NCBI GenBank assembly: GCA_045587545.1 | Contig: JAZNCN010000009.1 | Coordinates: 1-35,310, forward strand | Length of the DNA: 35,310 nucleotides | Direction of reading: 5' to 3' | Origin: Caccoplasma_A sp045587545 | Lineage (GTDB): Bacteria; Bacteroidota; Bacteroidia; Bacteroidales; G3-4614 | In this document: positions 16,272-24,817 of the stretch, one piece after another | Numbering within the stretch: the stretch's first letter is position 1 | Layout: the number at the start of each line of letters is the position of its first letter | The notes under the pieces: generated by a model | Told to the model about the DNA's origin: nothing | The model's database searches: none | What the model saw: the letters and a program-made list of their open reading frames with translations, nothing else | Program-made: the position numbers and the translations under genes

Positions 16272-16823
16272 TTATTTTTTAAAGTAACGGTTGTATAGAC
16301 CTTCAAATCCTTTTCCGTGACGAGCCTCATCTTTAGCCATTTCATGAACTGTATCGTGAATAGCATCTAAATTAAGTTCTTTTGCGCGTTTTGCGATACG
16401 GAATTTATCAGCACATGCTCCACTCTCTGCATTCATTCTCTTGTCAAGATTTGTTTTTGTATCCCATACTACATCTCCAAGAAGTTCAGCAAATTTAGCT
16501 GCATGCTCTGCCTCTTCCCATGCGTAGCGTTTGAATGCCTCAGCAATTTCAGGATATCCCTCACGATCTGCTTGACGGCTCATTGCCAAATACATACCAA
16601 CTTCTGTACACTCTCCCATAAAGTGGTTGTTCAAATCTTTAATCATCTCCTCGTCGCAACCTTTTGCAACACCAATTACATGCTCTTGAACAAACTCTAA
16701 TTTACCGTCTTCTACTTTCTCTTGGAATTTCTCTGCAGGTACTTTACATAGAGGACATTTCTCGGGAGCAGTTTCACCTTCATGAATATAACCACATACT
16801 GTACAAATCCATTTCTTTGCCAT
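16272..16823 (-). CDS. Reverse rubrerythrin (rubredoxin domain at N-terminus), peroxidase
   Basis: This 183-residue non-haem di-iron protein reduces hydrogen peroxide in anaerobes. The rubredoxin domain is at the N-terminus (C7-x2-C10 and C23-x2-C26), the 'reverse' arrangement, followed by a ferritin-like four-helix domain. That domain carries the di-iron ligands in HFMGECTEVGMY, EEAEHAAKF and the last DEARHGKGF. Cytoplasmic electron donors are probably rubredoxin or NAD(P)H-linked reductases. It lies 42 bases downstream of perR on the same strand and shares its terminator, so it is almost certainly under PerR control. Confidence 0.93.
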   Translation of the reverse strand: MAKKWICTVCGYIHEGETAPEKCPLCKVPAEKFQEKVEDGKLEFVQEHVIGVAKGCDEEMIKDLNNHFMGECTEVGMYLAMSRQADREGYPEIAEAFKRYAWEEAEHAAKFAELLGDVVWDTKTNLDKRMNAESGACADKFRIAKRAKELNLDAIHDTVHEMAKDEARHGKGFEGLYNRYFKK

Positions 16824-16865
16824 AATTTTTTCGTTTTAAATTGTTTATAAATTAGTTTATTTTTA

Positions 16866-17297
16866 TTAGTTATTTTTAATCTTACATTCGGGACAATACC
16901 CGTAAACATATAATTCAGAATTCAATATCTCACAATCATCTATATAATTTCCTTTAAGCACTGGAGGAGTTATATTTAAGTCGATTACAGCACCACATTT
17001 ACTACACATAAAATGTGTATGAGGTTTTGTCTCGGCATCAAATCTTGTATTCTTCTCATCAATGGTTAACATTATCGCAGCACCACTATCAACTAAAAGT
17101 TTTAATGTATTATATATAGTAGTTCTTGATAACGTAGGCATTAATGGATATAAATCAGAGAATATTTTGTCAACAGTCGGGTGTACTCTATTTTTCATTA
17201 GATAATCCATAACTGCCAAGCGTTGAAGCGATGGTCTTATACCATATCTTAACAACCTCTCTTTACTACTCTCTATTAACTCTTTATTGCTTCTCAT
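16866..17297 (-). CDS. perR: Fur-family peroxide sensor PerR
   Basis: This 143-residue Fur-family repressor has an N-terminal winged helix (RPSLQRLAVMDYLMKN..HPTVDKIFSDLYP..PTLSRTTIYNTLKLLVDSG). The C-terminal dimerisation domain has the structural zinc cysteines C98-x2-C101 and C135-x2-C138. The regulatory metal site is of the PerR type: H39, D87 (in NTRFDAET, where Fur has glutamate), H93, H95 and D106. In PerR proteins the iron-bound histidines are oxidised by peroxide, releasing DNA. The palindrome at 17306-17335 overlaps its own promoter, indicating autoregulation, and the rubrerythrin gene follows in the operon. Confidence 0.92.
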   Translation of the reverse strand: MRSNKELIESSKERLLRYGIRPSLQRLAVMDYLMKNRVHPTVDKIFSDLYPLMPTLSRTTIYNTLKLLVDSGAAIMLTIDEKNTRFDAETKPHTHFMCSKCGAVIDLNITPPVLKGNYIDDCEILNSELYVYGYCPECKIKNN

Positions 17298-17305
17298 CAG
17301 ATAAA

Positions 17306-17335
17306 TGTAATTATTTCAGATTTGAAATCATTACA
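17306..17335. promoter_or_regulatory. Palindromic operator (probable Per box) upstream of perR
   Basis: TGTAATTATTTC (17306-17317) and GAAATCATTACA (17324-17335) are inverted repeats matching at 11 of 12 positions around a 6-base spacer. It starts 9 bases before the perR start codon and overlaps the -7 box at 17341-17334 and the predicted transcription start, so a bound dimer would block transcription. Confidence 0.75.
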
Positions 17336-17341
17336 AAAGTA
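17334..17341 (-). promoter_or_regulatory. -7 box of the perR-rubrerythrin operon
   Basis: On the minus strand TACTTTTG matches TAnnTTTG. It overlaps the last bases of the palindromic operator. No clear TTTG -33 is seen. Confidence 0.6.
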
Positions 17342-17424
17342 TAATAATTTTATTTATCTGCAAAATTTTTTGATAGAAAATTTAAATAAATTTTATATAC
17401 TACTGATTTTCATTCAAATAAAAT

Positions 17425-20400
17425 TTAAATATTTTTATATTCAAAATATGATTTGTTCTGTTTTGTATATTCTATAAGTTGGGAATATAAATAATTTTTA
17501 GATAATACGTCGGGATTGCCAACAAATATAAGTTGTTTTTTTGCACGGGTCATAGCCACATTTAGTTTCCTATCAATTATATTCTCATTTTCAACAAAAG
17601 AGTTCTCTGTTAAAAACTTTAATTGATATATATCATGTATGGTTGTACCATATATTATGTAATCTCTTTGACTTCCCTGAAAGCGTTCAACTGTATCAAT
17701 TGTAATTTTTTCAAGATTTAAATCATGGTATCTCTCTTCTATTATCTTTTTTATTGCACTAATCTGATTACGGTATGGGACAATAACGCCAACTGTTTTA
17801 TTTATATCAAAATCATTTTTTGAACTGTTATATATTTTAAATACTAAATCAGCGATAATTTCCGCTTCAATAATATTTACTTTATTACTATAATTTTTCT
17901 GAGGTTTTTCAGATGCAAAAAATATCACTCTGTAACTTGATAATATATCTTCTATATTATTTACTATATCTGATATATATAATTTTTCAGTTTGGTGAGG
18001 GAGAGGAACTGCCTCTAATTTATTATCGTAAAATTTCTTGTTTGAAAACTCTGCTATGTCAGGGTGCATTCGTCCCTGTTTAGTTAACATATATGTAACT
18101 GAATCATCATTTTTATATTTACATAACAATCGTTCAAAAAGCGATAAAGAACAATCTTTTAGAAATATCTCATTTAATAGTTTATCATCTGTTTTTGACT
18201 CAAACTCTGATTGTAGTACAACAGCTGGTAATTGTTTGTGATCGCCAATCATTACCACTTTTTTAATTGAAGGTGTACCCTCTCTTTCTTCAGATAGTAT
18301 TCCTATTATATTTGGCTCTAATATTTGTGAAGCTTCATCAATAATTGCAAGGCTAAATTGTTTTAAATTAAAAATTGCAGAGTTGCTGTTTATTGATGTT
18401 GTTGTACCAACAAAAACTCTTGTTTGGGTTATTAGATTAGTTATATCTGAAATATTGTAGCACTCTTTATATTTATTCTCTAATAAAAAGCTTTTATACA
18501 ACTCATCACAAGAGTTTATATTGCCTATGCGAATAAAATCAATATTCTCTTCAACAAGTTTAGAGCATATTTCATCTACGGCTCGGTTCGTGTATGAGAG
18601 CAATAGTACATTAGAATTATCTTCTGTTAACTCCTCTTTTAATGTTGTTAATAAGCCATACGATGTTTTACCCGTTCCGGGAGGTCCTATAATTATAAAC
18701 AATTCTTCTGCCTGCTTAACCTTTAATGCTAATTCATTAAAATTACCATAATCATTATTAAGTTTTTTTGAGTTGTTTATCTTTGGAGAACGTTGTAAAA
18801 GTATTAAATCTCTACGTTCTTTTGGTGCTGATATAAACTTATGCATATTCTTATATAACGAACTATAAGATGACTCCATAAAGTCGTGTTCAACAGCCCA
18901 ATATTTATCTGTCTCATTTAAAAATAGTTTCGCATTAGTTTGTGAAGCTCTTAAAGATAATTTTATTATCTCTTTATCAATTGAGGTAATTGTGCATCTA
19001 TGAACAATAGTTTTGCGGATATCGGGAGTAGTATCACTATTATATGGATATAATATTACTATATCCCCCACCCTAAAATTAGCTATATCTTGATTAGTGT
19101 TACAACTAAATTTTAATACAACTTCTTCAACACTTCCGCAATGATTTTGCGAAGGAGATACCAACAAAAGTTTATCATAAATAGTTCCTGCATTAAGTTT
19201 TTCGTCAAGAGTATTGTGCCATGTTGAAGCAAATCCTGATGCTTCATTTTTAGAATTACCTATTTTGGAATATATGTGTTCAGCTTCAATAAACTTAATA
19301 AAACGCAAGTAGTATGCCTTCTCTAACGCTGTAGCATTTTTTATAGGAGATAATAACTCTGATAGTTGAGGGAATATATAGTTATTCCATAAGTTATTAT
19401 TTATATTCTTTTTGTTAATTATATTTGGAGTAAGTTTATCTAAAATATCTACGCCATTATTGGCATAATTATACTCATTCGCTACTATCTCATTCCTTAT
19501 TTTTAGTGCATTATAAAGCAATTCAGGAGCAAATCCCAATCCTAAAAGTGAGTTTCTGTATTTTGAATATAATAAGAATGCACTTAGTTTATTATTGTTA
19601 CATTTATATTGTTGCGGGTAGTTATATCGCAATATTGCCATATATAACAACATCTGTATATAATGTTTCTTTTGTGCAACAGGAGTATCTACATCGATTT
19701 GAGGATAACCACATTTACCAGATTTTTGTTCTATTAAAAGTGAAAAGTCTGATTGTAAGAGGTCCATACGTCCTTGTAGCCCTAACATCTCCGAGAAGAA
19801 TGAAGGTTCTAATATGGTGTTATCAAAATTGAATGTAGATACTCTTTGAGGCAACTCTTCTCCTATTGATTTAAAGATATTCGCTTTTTGTTCTCTTGCT
19901 TTTATGTGGAAATCAGGCTCTATCTTTGCCGATACAATAGATATTGCATTTTTCCTAAAAAATTTTTTAATACTATCGTTATATGAAAATTCGCAATATC
20001 TTGAGTGTATCACTTCATCAAGAAATTGACCTGCCAAATTACCCAAGAGAATAGCGCTTGAGTTTATATTTGGTTTTATTTTATTAATAAGGTACAGTAT
20101 TGCTTCTTCGGCATACGACTCAAAACATGATGCTACGGCAGAGATGTCAACCAAATAATCAGGCTCAAAAATAATTAGTTCAGGAATTATTATATCATCG
20201 TTATATTTTGGTTTAATAATATTGAGTTGTGCATTTTCAAATAATAGAGATGATATATATGTAAAATCATATTTATAAATACCACAATCTGCGCCATAAT
20301 ATATTTTTATCTCATTATCTGAAGAATTTTCATCAGTACAATATATGTAATTACTATCCCAATTATTTACAACAACTCTAATATAGCTATTTGTAGGGTT

Positions 20401-20823
20401 ATTATATGTTTTATAATTTTTATCCTCAGGGAAATTGGTTGATAAGTTTAAAGGTATTGCTGTATCGTATATTAATGATATAAATTTAGCAAGAGCCATC
20501 AAATCGTAAGGATAAAATTCATTTAACTCATCAATAGAGTATTTATCAATATTATTTGTCCTTATTCTGAAATCATTAATTATATGAATTAGTTCTTTTG
20601 AAGCACACTTCTCTTTTAAGAGGTAATCGGTTTTTGCGAACTTACCTACGAGTTTTATAGTTGAAAATGAGGTATTTTGGTTTAATATTCTATTATATAT
20701 ATTATTTAGGAGAGTATATATATTTTTATAATCCGGAACTATTGTTAATGTTGACTCTAAAGCAGAATATAGTGTTTCGGCTTTGTCGTTATATTGAATA
20801 ATATCTCCTTTTTCTAAATACAT
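17425..20823 (-). CDS. Dna2-like nuclease-helicase (PD-(D/E)XK plus SF1B helicase)
   Basis: This is a 1132-residue protein. The first 450 or so residues contain a RecB/Cas4-type nuclease motif: LQGRMDLLQ..FSLLIEQKSGK with D354-x10-E365-Q-K367, then Q...Y about 25 residues on. The second half is a UPF1/Dna2-type SF1 helicase: Walker A GPPGTGKT at 713-720, IIDEASQ (motif II), GDHKQLPAVV (III), TKQGRMHPDIAEF (IV), VERFQGSQRDYII (V) and LNVAMTRAKKQLIFVGN (VI). The architecture suggests end resection, flap or R-loop processing. The frame is open to 20904, but the -7 box at 20863-20856 makes the ATG at 20823 the likely start. A role in ordinary repair or in defence cannot be told apart from sequence. 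Confidence 0.85.
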   Translation of the reverse strand: MYLEKGDIIQYNDKAETLYSALESTLTIVPDYKNIYTLLNNIYNRILNQNTSFSTIKLVGKFAKTDYLLKEKCASKELIHIINDFRIRTNNIDKYSIDELNEFYPYDLMALAKFISLIYDTAIPLNLSTNFPEDKNYKTYNNPTNSYIRVVVNNWDSNYIYCTDENSSDNEIKIYYGADCGIYKYDFTYISSLLFENAQLNIIKPKYNDDIIIPELIIFEPDYLVDISAVASCFESYAEEAILYLINKIKPNINSSAILLGNLAGQFLDEVIHSRYCEFSYNDSIKKFFRKNAISIVSAKIEPDFHIKAREQKANIFKSIGEELPQRVSTFNFDNTILEPSFFSEMLGLQGRMDLLQSDFSLLIEQKSGKCGYPQIDVDTPVAQKKHYIQMLLYMAILRYNYPQQYKCNNNKLSAFLLYSKYRNSLLGLGFAPELLYNALKIRNEIVANEYNYANNGVDILDKLTPNIINKKNINNNLWNNYIFPQLSELLSPIKNATALEKAYYLRFIKFIEAEHIYSKIGNSKNEASGFASTWHNTLDEKLNAGTIYDKLLLVSPSQNHCGSVEEVVLKFSCNTNQDIANFRVGDIVILYPYNSDTTPDIRKTIVHRCTITSIDKEIIKLSLRASQTNAKLFLNETDKYWAVEHDFMESSYSSLYKNMHKFISAPKERRDLILLQRSPKINNSKKLNNDYGNFNELALKVKQAEELFIIIGPPGTGKTSYGLLTTLKEELTEDNSNVLLLSYTNRAVDEICSKLVEENIDFIRIGNINSCDELYKSFLLENKYKECYNISDITNLITQTRVFVGTTTSINSNSAIFNLKQFSLAIIDEASQILEPNIIGILSEEREGTPSIKKVVMIGDHKQLPAVVLQSEFESKTDDKLLNEIFLKDCSLSLFERLLCKYKNDDSVTYMLTKQGRMHPDIAEFSNKKFYDNKLEAVPLPHQTEKLYISDIVNNIEDILSSYRVIFFASEKPQKNYSNKVNIIEAEIIADLVFKIYNSSKNDFDINKTVGVIVPYRNQISAIKKIIEERYHDLNLEKITIDTVERFQGSQRDYIIYGTTIHDIYQLKFLTENSFVENENIIDRKLNVAMTRAKKQLIFVGNPDVLSKNYLYSQLIEYTKQNKSYFEYKNI

Positions 20824-20855
20824 ATCTCTATACACAGTAGTAAACCTCAATATTA

Positions 20856-20863
20856 CAAAGCTA
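20856..20863 (-). promoter_or_regulatory. -7 box of the Dna2-like gene
   Basis: On the minus strand TAGCTTTG matches TAnnTTTG, 33 bases before the chosen start codon; it lies downstream of the alternative ATG at 20904. Confidence 0.6.
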
Positions 20864-20895
20864 AAAATAAATGTTGAATTATTAAACACTATTAT

Positions 20896-20934
20896 TAAAA
20901 ACAATAAGCCCCAAAGTAACTTTGAGGCTTATTG
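20896..20934 (-). terminator. Terminator of the FadL-like gene
   Basis: CAATAAGCC-CAAAG and CTTTG-GGCTTATTG form a 14-bp stem with one mismatch and a 3-base loop. On the minus strand it is followed by TTTTT, 25 bases after the fadL-like stop codon. Confidence 0.8.
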
Positions 20935-20958
20935 CATATATAAATTTGTATTATGTTT

Positions 20959-22350
20959 TTAGAATTTAAAATCCAAACTTGCTCCAATCAAATCATTTTT
21001 ACGATTGTATGTATTGGTAAGACCTGGAACTCCATTAGCATTAGCAACTTCTTGATCTGCATAGAACGAGTGGAAGTATCCAACATTAAGTTTCATGAAT
21101 TTTGTACAGTTGAATTGAGCACCAACTCCTATACACCATGAACTTAGGTTAAAATTAGTATCTGTAATTTTTTCCTCATTTAAGCCATATTTAGTACGTT
21201 GCATACCTGCACTGAATGTTACAATTTTATTTGCGTCCCACTCTATACCAAACAGACCCTCAATAGTGTTTTTATCAGTATAATCTTTTATTCCCTTTGC
21301 TGCTTTATCGTGGTAGTGGTGGAAACCTCCGCTAATTCTAAGACACTCAATTGGAGAGTATTCAACACCTACTGTGAATAGAGCCGGTATATCAGAACGA
21401 ACATAATGTCCGTCGGCATATCCTTTTACTGCTGAATCAACATTTGGAGAGTTGTTTGATGAGTTTTTAAGATTTAATTTGGTACGGAACTCATATTTGG
21501 CTGCTACATTCCATTGACCCATTTTGAAGTCAATACCCAATATAGGAGTAACTCCAAATGCCTTTTGCTCGCAATCAAGTGAATAATCGTCTATTTTAGA
21601 TGCTGTTTCTTTTAATATTACTGCAGCTTGTCCTTGACCAACTGAATTCAAATAATCTCCAAGTTCATTAAGTTTCTTTGAATCTGCATTATTCAAAATA
21701 GGCAATCCTGGAATTTCACCGGTTAATGTTATACCATTCATTGAACCTTCATATCCCATGCTTGCATATACGCCACGCACACCTGCTGATACTGATAAGA
21801 ATTTGGTTATTTTATATGCAGTACCTACTTGAAAACCATAAATTATCTGTTTTCCTGTTAATGATTGGTTTATTGTATATTTCAAGTTTTTTGATGCAGC
21901 AACTCCGGCAATCATGCTTTCAAACATTGGCAATCCGTTATCAAATTCGCAAGTACCACCGCCACCAACTACAGAAAATTGTGCAGCAATTGACCATTTG
22001 TCATTAATAACGTATGCAAATTGTATAGATGGTATAACCGGAGCTTTTGCATTTCCTTCAAAATATCTATCGGCAGAAGGATTGCTTGCATTATAACTAA
22101 AGAAAGGGGCATTTGATGAGATTTGACGTTTTTGCCATGCTGCTTGCCAGTTTACCGATAGGTGAAAACCTTTATCTAAGAATGCTACTCCGGCAGGGTT
22201 GTAATATACTGCATCTACTGCAATTGCAGCGTCGCGAGAAGGGTTACGAACATACGATGCACTTTGATTAGTGTTTGTTAAAAGACCTCCGGCAAAAGCC
22301 GATGCTGTTGCCATTAACAATGATAATCCTAATAAAATTCTTTTCTTCAT
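20959..22350 (-). CDS. OMPP1/FadL/TodX-family outer membrane transporter
   Basis: This 463-residue outer membrane beta-barrel has a signal peptide (MKKRILLGLSLLMATASAFA) followed directly by GGLLTNTNQSASYVRNPSRDAAIAVDAVYYNPAGVAFL. That is the N-terminal plug motif (NPAG) diagnostic of the FadL family. Barrel strands with alternating aromatic residues continue to a C-terminal FKF, which is the outer membrane insertion signature. The family takes up long-chain fatty acids or other hydrophobic compounds. It is monocistronic, with a -7 box at 22420-22413 and a terminator downstream. Confidence 0.9.
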   Translation of the reverse strand: MKKRILLGLSLLMATASAFAGGLLTNTNQSASYVRNPSRDAAIAVDAVYYNPAGVAFLDKGFHLSVNWQAAWQKRQISSNAPFFSYNASNPSADRYFEGNAKAPVIPSIQFAYVINDKWSIAAQFSVVGGGGTCEFDNGLPMFESMIAGVAASKNLKYTINQSLTGKQIIYGFQVGTAYKITKFLSVSAGVRGVYASMGYEGSMNGITLTGEIPGLPILNNADSKKLNELGDYLNSVGQGQAAVILKETASKIDDYSLDCEQKAFGVTPILGIDFKMGQWNVAAKYEFRTKLNLKNSSNNSPNVDSAVKGYADGHYVRSDIPALFTVGVEYSPIECLRISGGFHHYHDKAAKGIKDYTDKNTIEGLFGIEWDANKIVTFSAGMQRTKYGLNEEKITDTNFNLSSWCIGVGAQFNCTKFMKLNVGYFHSFYADQEVANANGVPGLTNTYNRKNDLIGASLDFKF

Positions 22351-22377
22351 CTAATTGTGTTTTTGTGAATAAAATAG

Positions 22378-22420
22378 TGTTACGATATCTCTCTTCCGTA
22401 ACAAATCGGGTGCAAAGATA
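22378..22420 (-). promoter_or_regulatory. Promoter and 5'-UTR stem-loop of the FadL-like gene
   Basis: On the minus strand TATCTTTG (22420-22413) is the -7 box. Just after the predicted start of transcription, TGTTACG (22403-22397) pairs with CGTAACA (22384-22378) around a 12-base loop. This places a stem at the very 5' end of the mRNA, possibly stabilising it. Confidence 0.5.
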
Positions 22421-22627
22421 CAATATTTTTCTAAATTTACACAATTATATTAAATATGTGCATTAATATTATAGAGATTATGTACAGCTCTAAACGACAT
22501 AATATACAGAATAACAATATATTAGATATTCATAAATAAATTTTAAGAAATTATCATTTTTATTTTTCTCAGATAACTAATTAGTGTGAAATTTTATAAT
22601 TTAGAGATAATAAAAAAGAATAAAATA

Positions 22628-23914
22628 CTACCTCTTAATCTTAAATCCTATACTCTCAACAGCATTAATAATTTCGTTAATATCAAAATTACCACTAATT
22701 ATTGCTTCACCTGATCTCAAATCTGCCACAACATTATTAACACCATTTACAGACATTATAGCTTTTTCAGCATTGGCTTTACAATGATTGCAATTCATTC
22801 CTTCAATAATAATTTTAGTCATATTAGTTTGAGCTTTATCTGTTTCGCATGAACAATTATCAAATTCACTGCTATGTTGATTAGTTGAATGGCACGAGCA
22901 ACTACTCTTATTTTTGTATTTTAAAATGTATGCATTTATTAATAGTGTTATTAAAATAATAGAACAAATTAAATTGAATATTGCTATTGAATGGTCAGAA
23001 CATTGTTTAATTTGTTCTGTTGCTGCAATAAACCACTCGCGAGGCAATAGATAGTCAATACTTAATGCAAATATTATTGCTCCAAGGATAATGGAGAATA
23101 GATATATTGTCATTGTTCTTTTGCCTAAAATTTTACTGATTACAAGAATTGATGCAGCATTAATAGCCGGCCCAGCCATAAGTAAAACCAAAGCAGTTCC
23201 GGGTGATAAGCCTTTGAGCATTAAAGCAACAGCAATAGGAATTGAGCCGGTTGCGCACAAATACATCGGTACGGCAAATACAAGAACAAGCAATATGCTT
23301 AATATTGTATTGTCTGAGAATATTGCGAAAAACGATTCAGGAACAAAAACAGTTATTAATCCCGCAATAATCAAACCAAGTATTAGCCATTTACCAATAT
23401 CCTGAATCATATCGACAAAAGCAAATTTAAGAGCAACAATACATTTATCTTTAAAAGATAAATCATTATTCTCTTTATCAATATATTCTGATTTATTAAT
23501 ATTTAAATCGCTAATACAAGGTTTCTCTCCAAACCAATTAACCATTATCCCCCCAAATATAGATGTTACAATTGCAGCCAATGGGCGTATTATTGCAAAT
23601 GGCAATCCCATTAATGAGTATGTGGCAATCATTGAATCAACACCTGTCTGTGGGGTTGCTATTAAAAAAGATACTGTTGCACTTTTTGATGCACCTTGAC
23701 GATGTAGCCCCATTGCTGTGGGCAAAACGCCACAAGAACATAATGGCAAAGGAATACCAATCATGGTTGCATTTATAACCGATTTAAAATTATTCTTTGC
23801 AAGATATTTTCTATACAAAAATGTAGGAATAAAAGCCTTCATTATACCTGCCAATAAAAAACCCAAAAGCAAGTATGGAGACATTTCATTTATTAAATTC
23901 AATATTTCGTTCAT
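22628..23914 (-). CDS. SO_0444-type Cu/Zn efflux permease with C-terminal HMA domain
   Basis: This is a 428-residue protein. Residues 1-330 or so are a DUF318/ArsP-like permease with the signature PLCSCGVLPTAMGLHRQGASKSATVSF and a second-half GPAINAAS motif. A Cys/His-rich linker follows (CSCHSTNQHSSEFDNCSC), then a C-terminal heavy-metal-associated domain with GMNCNHC (C375, C378). This arrangement matches transporters annotated as SO_0444-family Cu/Zn exporters. The HMA domain would collect metal in the cytoplasm for export. It is divergent from the thioredoxin gene, with a -7 box at 23944-23937. Confidence 0.85.
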   Translation of the reverse strand: MNEILNLINEMSPYLLLGFLLAGIMKAFIPTFLYRKYLAKNNFKSVINATMIGIPLPLCSCGVLPTAMGLHRQGASKSATVSFLIATPQTGVDSMIATYSLMGLPFAIIRPLAAIVTSIFGGIMVNWFGEKPCISDLNINKSEYIDKENNDLSFKDKCIVALKFAFVDMIQDIGKWLILGLIIAGLITVFVPESFFAIFSDNTILSILLVLVFAVPMYLCATGSIPIAVALMLKGLSPGTALVLLMAGPAINAASILVISKILGKRTMTIYLFSIILGAIIFALSIDYLLPREWFIAATEQIKQCSDHSIAIFNLICSIILITLLINAYILKYKNKSSCSCHSTNQHSSEFDNCSCETDKAQTNMTKIIIEGMNCNHCKANAEKAIMSVNGVNNVVADLRSGEAIISGNFDINEIINAVESIGFKIKR

Positions 23915-23936
23915 ATCTTAATGCTTTATTTGCAAA

Positions 23937-23944
23937 CAAAGTTA
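23937..23944 (-). promoter_or_regulatory. -7 box of the Cu/Zn permease gene
   Basis: On the minus strand TAACTTTG matches TAnnTTTG, 23 bases before the start codon. The -33 region is not clear. Confidence 0.6.
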
Positions 23945-24032
23945 ATATTAAAAAAGGTATTTAAACCCAATAATTAAAAACTTTTCATTTAAATAATATG
24001 TTTTAATCATACTCATTAGAAATTATATTATT

Positions 24033-24386
24033 ATGGCAATAATTAGTTTGACAAAGAAAGATTTTTTAAAACGAGTTTTGGATTACGAAACAGATCCTGA
24101 TAAATGGAAATTCTTAGGCACTAAACCTGTAATTGTTGATTTTTACGCACAATGGTGCGGACCTTGTAAAGCACTCTCTCCATTGCTCGAAGATTTATCA
24201 GAAGAATATAAAGGTAAAGTTGACTTCTATAAGGTTGATGTTGACAAAGAAGAAGAACTTGCAGGAGTATTCAGAGTTATGTCAATACCAACTCTTTTAT
24301 TAATACCCCAAAACAGTAAACCTAAAGTAATGATTGGAGCAACTTCAAAAGATAAACTTAGAGAGAATATAAATTCAATACTATAA
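24033..24386 (+). CDS. Thioredoxin
   Basis: This 117-residue thioredoxin-fold protein has the active site WCGPCK in the usual context (PVIVDFYAQWCGPCKALSPLLEDLSEEY) and the cis-proline segment MSIPTLLL. It has no signal peptide, so it is a cytoplasmic disulfide reductase. A short N-terminal extension (TKKDFLKRVLDYETDPDKWKFLG) is typical of Bacteroidales thioredoxins. It sits upstream of two rubredoxin genes and next to a metal exporter, in a neighbourhood rich in redox proteins. No exact -7 box was found before it. Confidence 0.93.
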   Translation: MAIISLTKKDFLKRVLDYETDPDKWKFLGTKPVIVDFYAQWCGPCKALSPLLEDLSEEYKGKVDFYKVDVDKEEELAGVFRVMSIPTLLLIPQNSKPKVMIGATSKDKLRENINSIL

Positions 24387-24449
24387 TTGTTAATGATATT
24401 TATTTTGTTGTGATAATTATATAAAAATGGTAAAAATGAAATATAATTA

Positions 24450-24480
24450 TTTGTAATTATTATTATATCTATTATATTTG
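24450..24480 (+). promoter_or_regulatory. Bacteroidetes promoter of the first rubredoxin gene
   Basis: TTTG at 24450-24453, a 19-base gap and TATATTTG at 24473-24480 form a full -33/-7 pair, 65 bases before the rubredoxin start codon. Confidence 0.75.
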
Positions 24481-24486
24481 AAATGC

Positions 24487-24505
24487 ATTTCAGATAAGCT
24501 GAAAT
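24487..24505. promoter_or_regulatory. Inverted repeat ATTTC...GAAAT just after the rubredoxin promoter
   Basis: ATTTC-AG (24487-24493) and CT-GAAAT (24499-24505) pair around a short loop at the predicted transcription start. The half-site and the following AGAT match the core of the perR operator (ATTTCAGAT...GAAAT), but the spacing between ATTTC and GAAAT is 9 instead of 6. It may be an operator or simply a 5'-UTR hairpin. Confidence 0.35.
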
Positions 24506-24544
24506 AAGTTAGATATAAATTAATAACATTTTAAAGATAAGATT

Positions 24545-24703
24545 ATGAAAAAGTATGTTTGCACAGTATGTGATTGGGTTTATGATCCTGAGATAGGCGA
24601 TCCTGATGGTGGAATAGAACCTGGAACAGCATTTGAAGATATTCCTGAAGATTGGGTATGCCCTTTATGTGGAGTAGGCAAAGATATGTTTGAAGAAGCA
24701 TAA
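24545..24703 (+). CDS. Rubredoxin
   Basis: This 52-residue rubredoxin is a small cytoplasmic iron carrier that donates electrons to rubrerythrin and related peroxide or superoxide reductases. Iron ligands are C6-x2-C9 (CTVC) and C39-x2-C42 (CPLC), with the family segments WVYDPEIGDPDGGIEPGTAFEDIPEDW between them. It has its own promoter upstream and a hairpin terminator 24 bases after its stop, so it is a single-gene unit. It is a close tandem relative of the next gene. Confidence 0.93.
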   Translation: MKKYVCTVCDWVYDPEIGDPDGGIEPGTAFEDIPEDWVCPLCGVGKDMFEEA

Positions 24704-24725
24704 AAAGCTAACTTTAAATACACAT

Positions 24726-24759
24726 AGAAGCTGGGATAAATTTCTCAGCCTCTTTTTTT
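24726..24759 (+). terminator. Terminator of the first rubredoxin gene
   Basis: AGAAGCTGGGA pairs with TCTCAGCCTCT (imperfect) followed by a run of seven T. Confidence 0.7.
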
Positions 24760-24817
24760 ATATATGATTTGGTAAACTAAAAAATAATATTGTTGTTATA
24801 ATGTAAAATTTAATATT

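Noticed and set aside
20824..20904. 27-residue hydrophobic N-terminal extension of the Dna2-like protein, which might suggest a signal or anchor
   Set aside because: A -7 promoter box lies inside it, so it would not be transcribed from that promoter; the internal ATG fits better.
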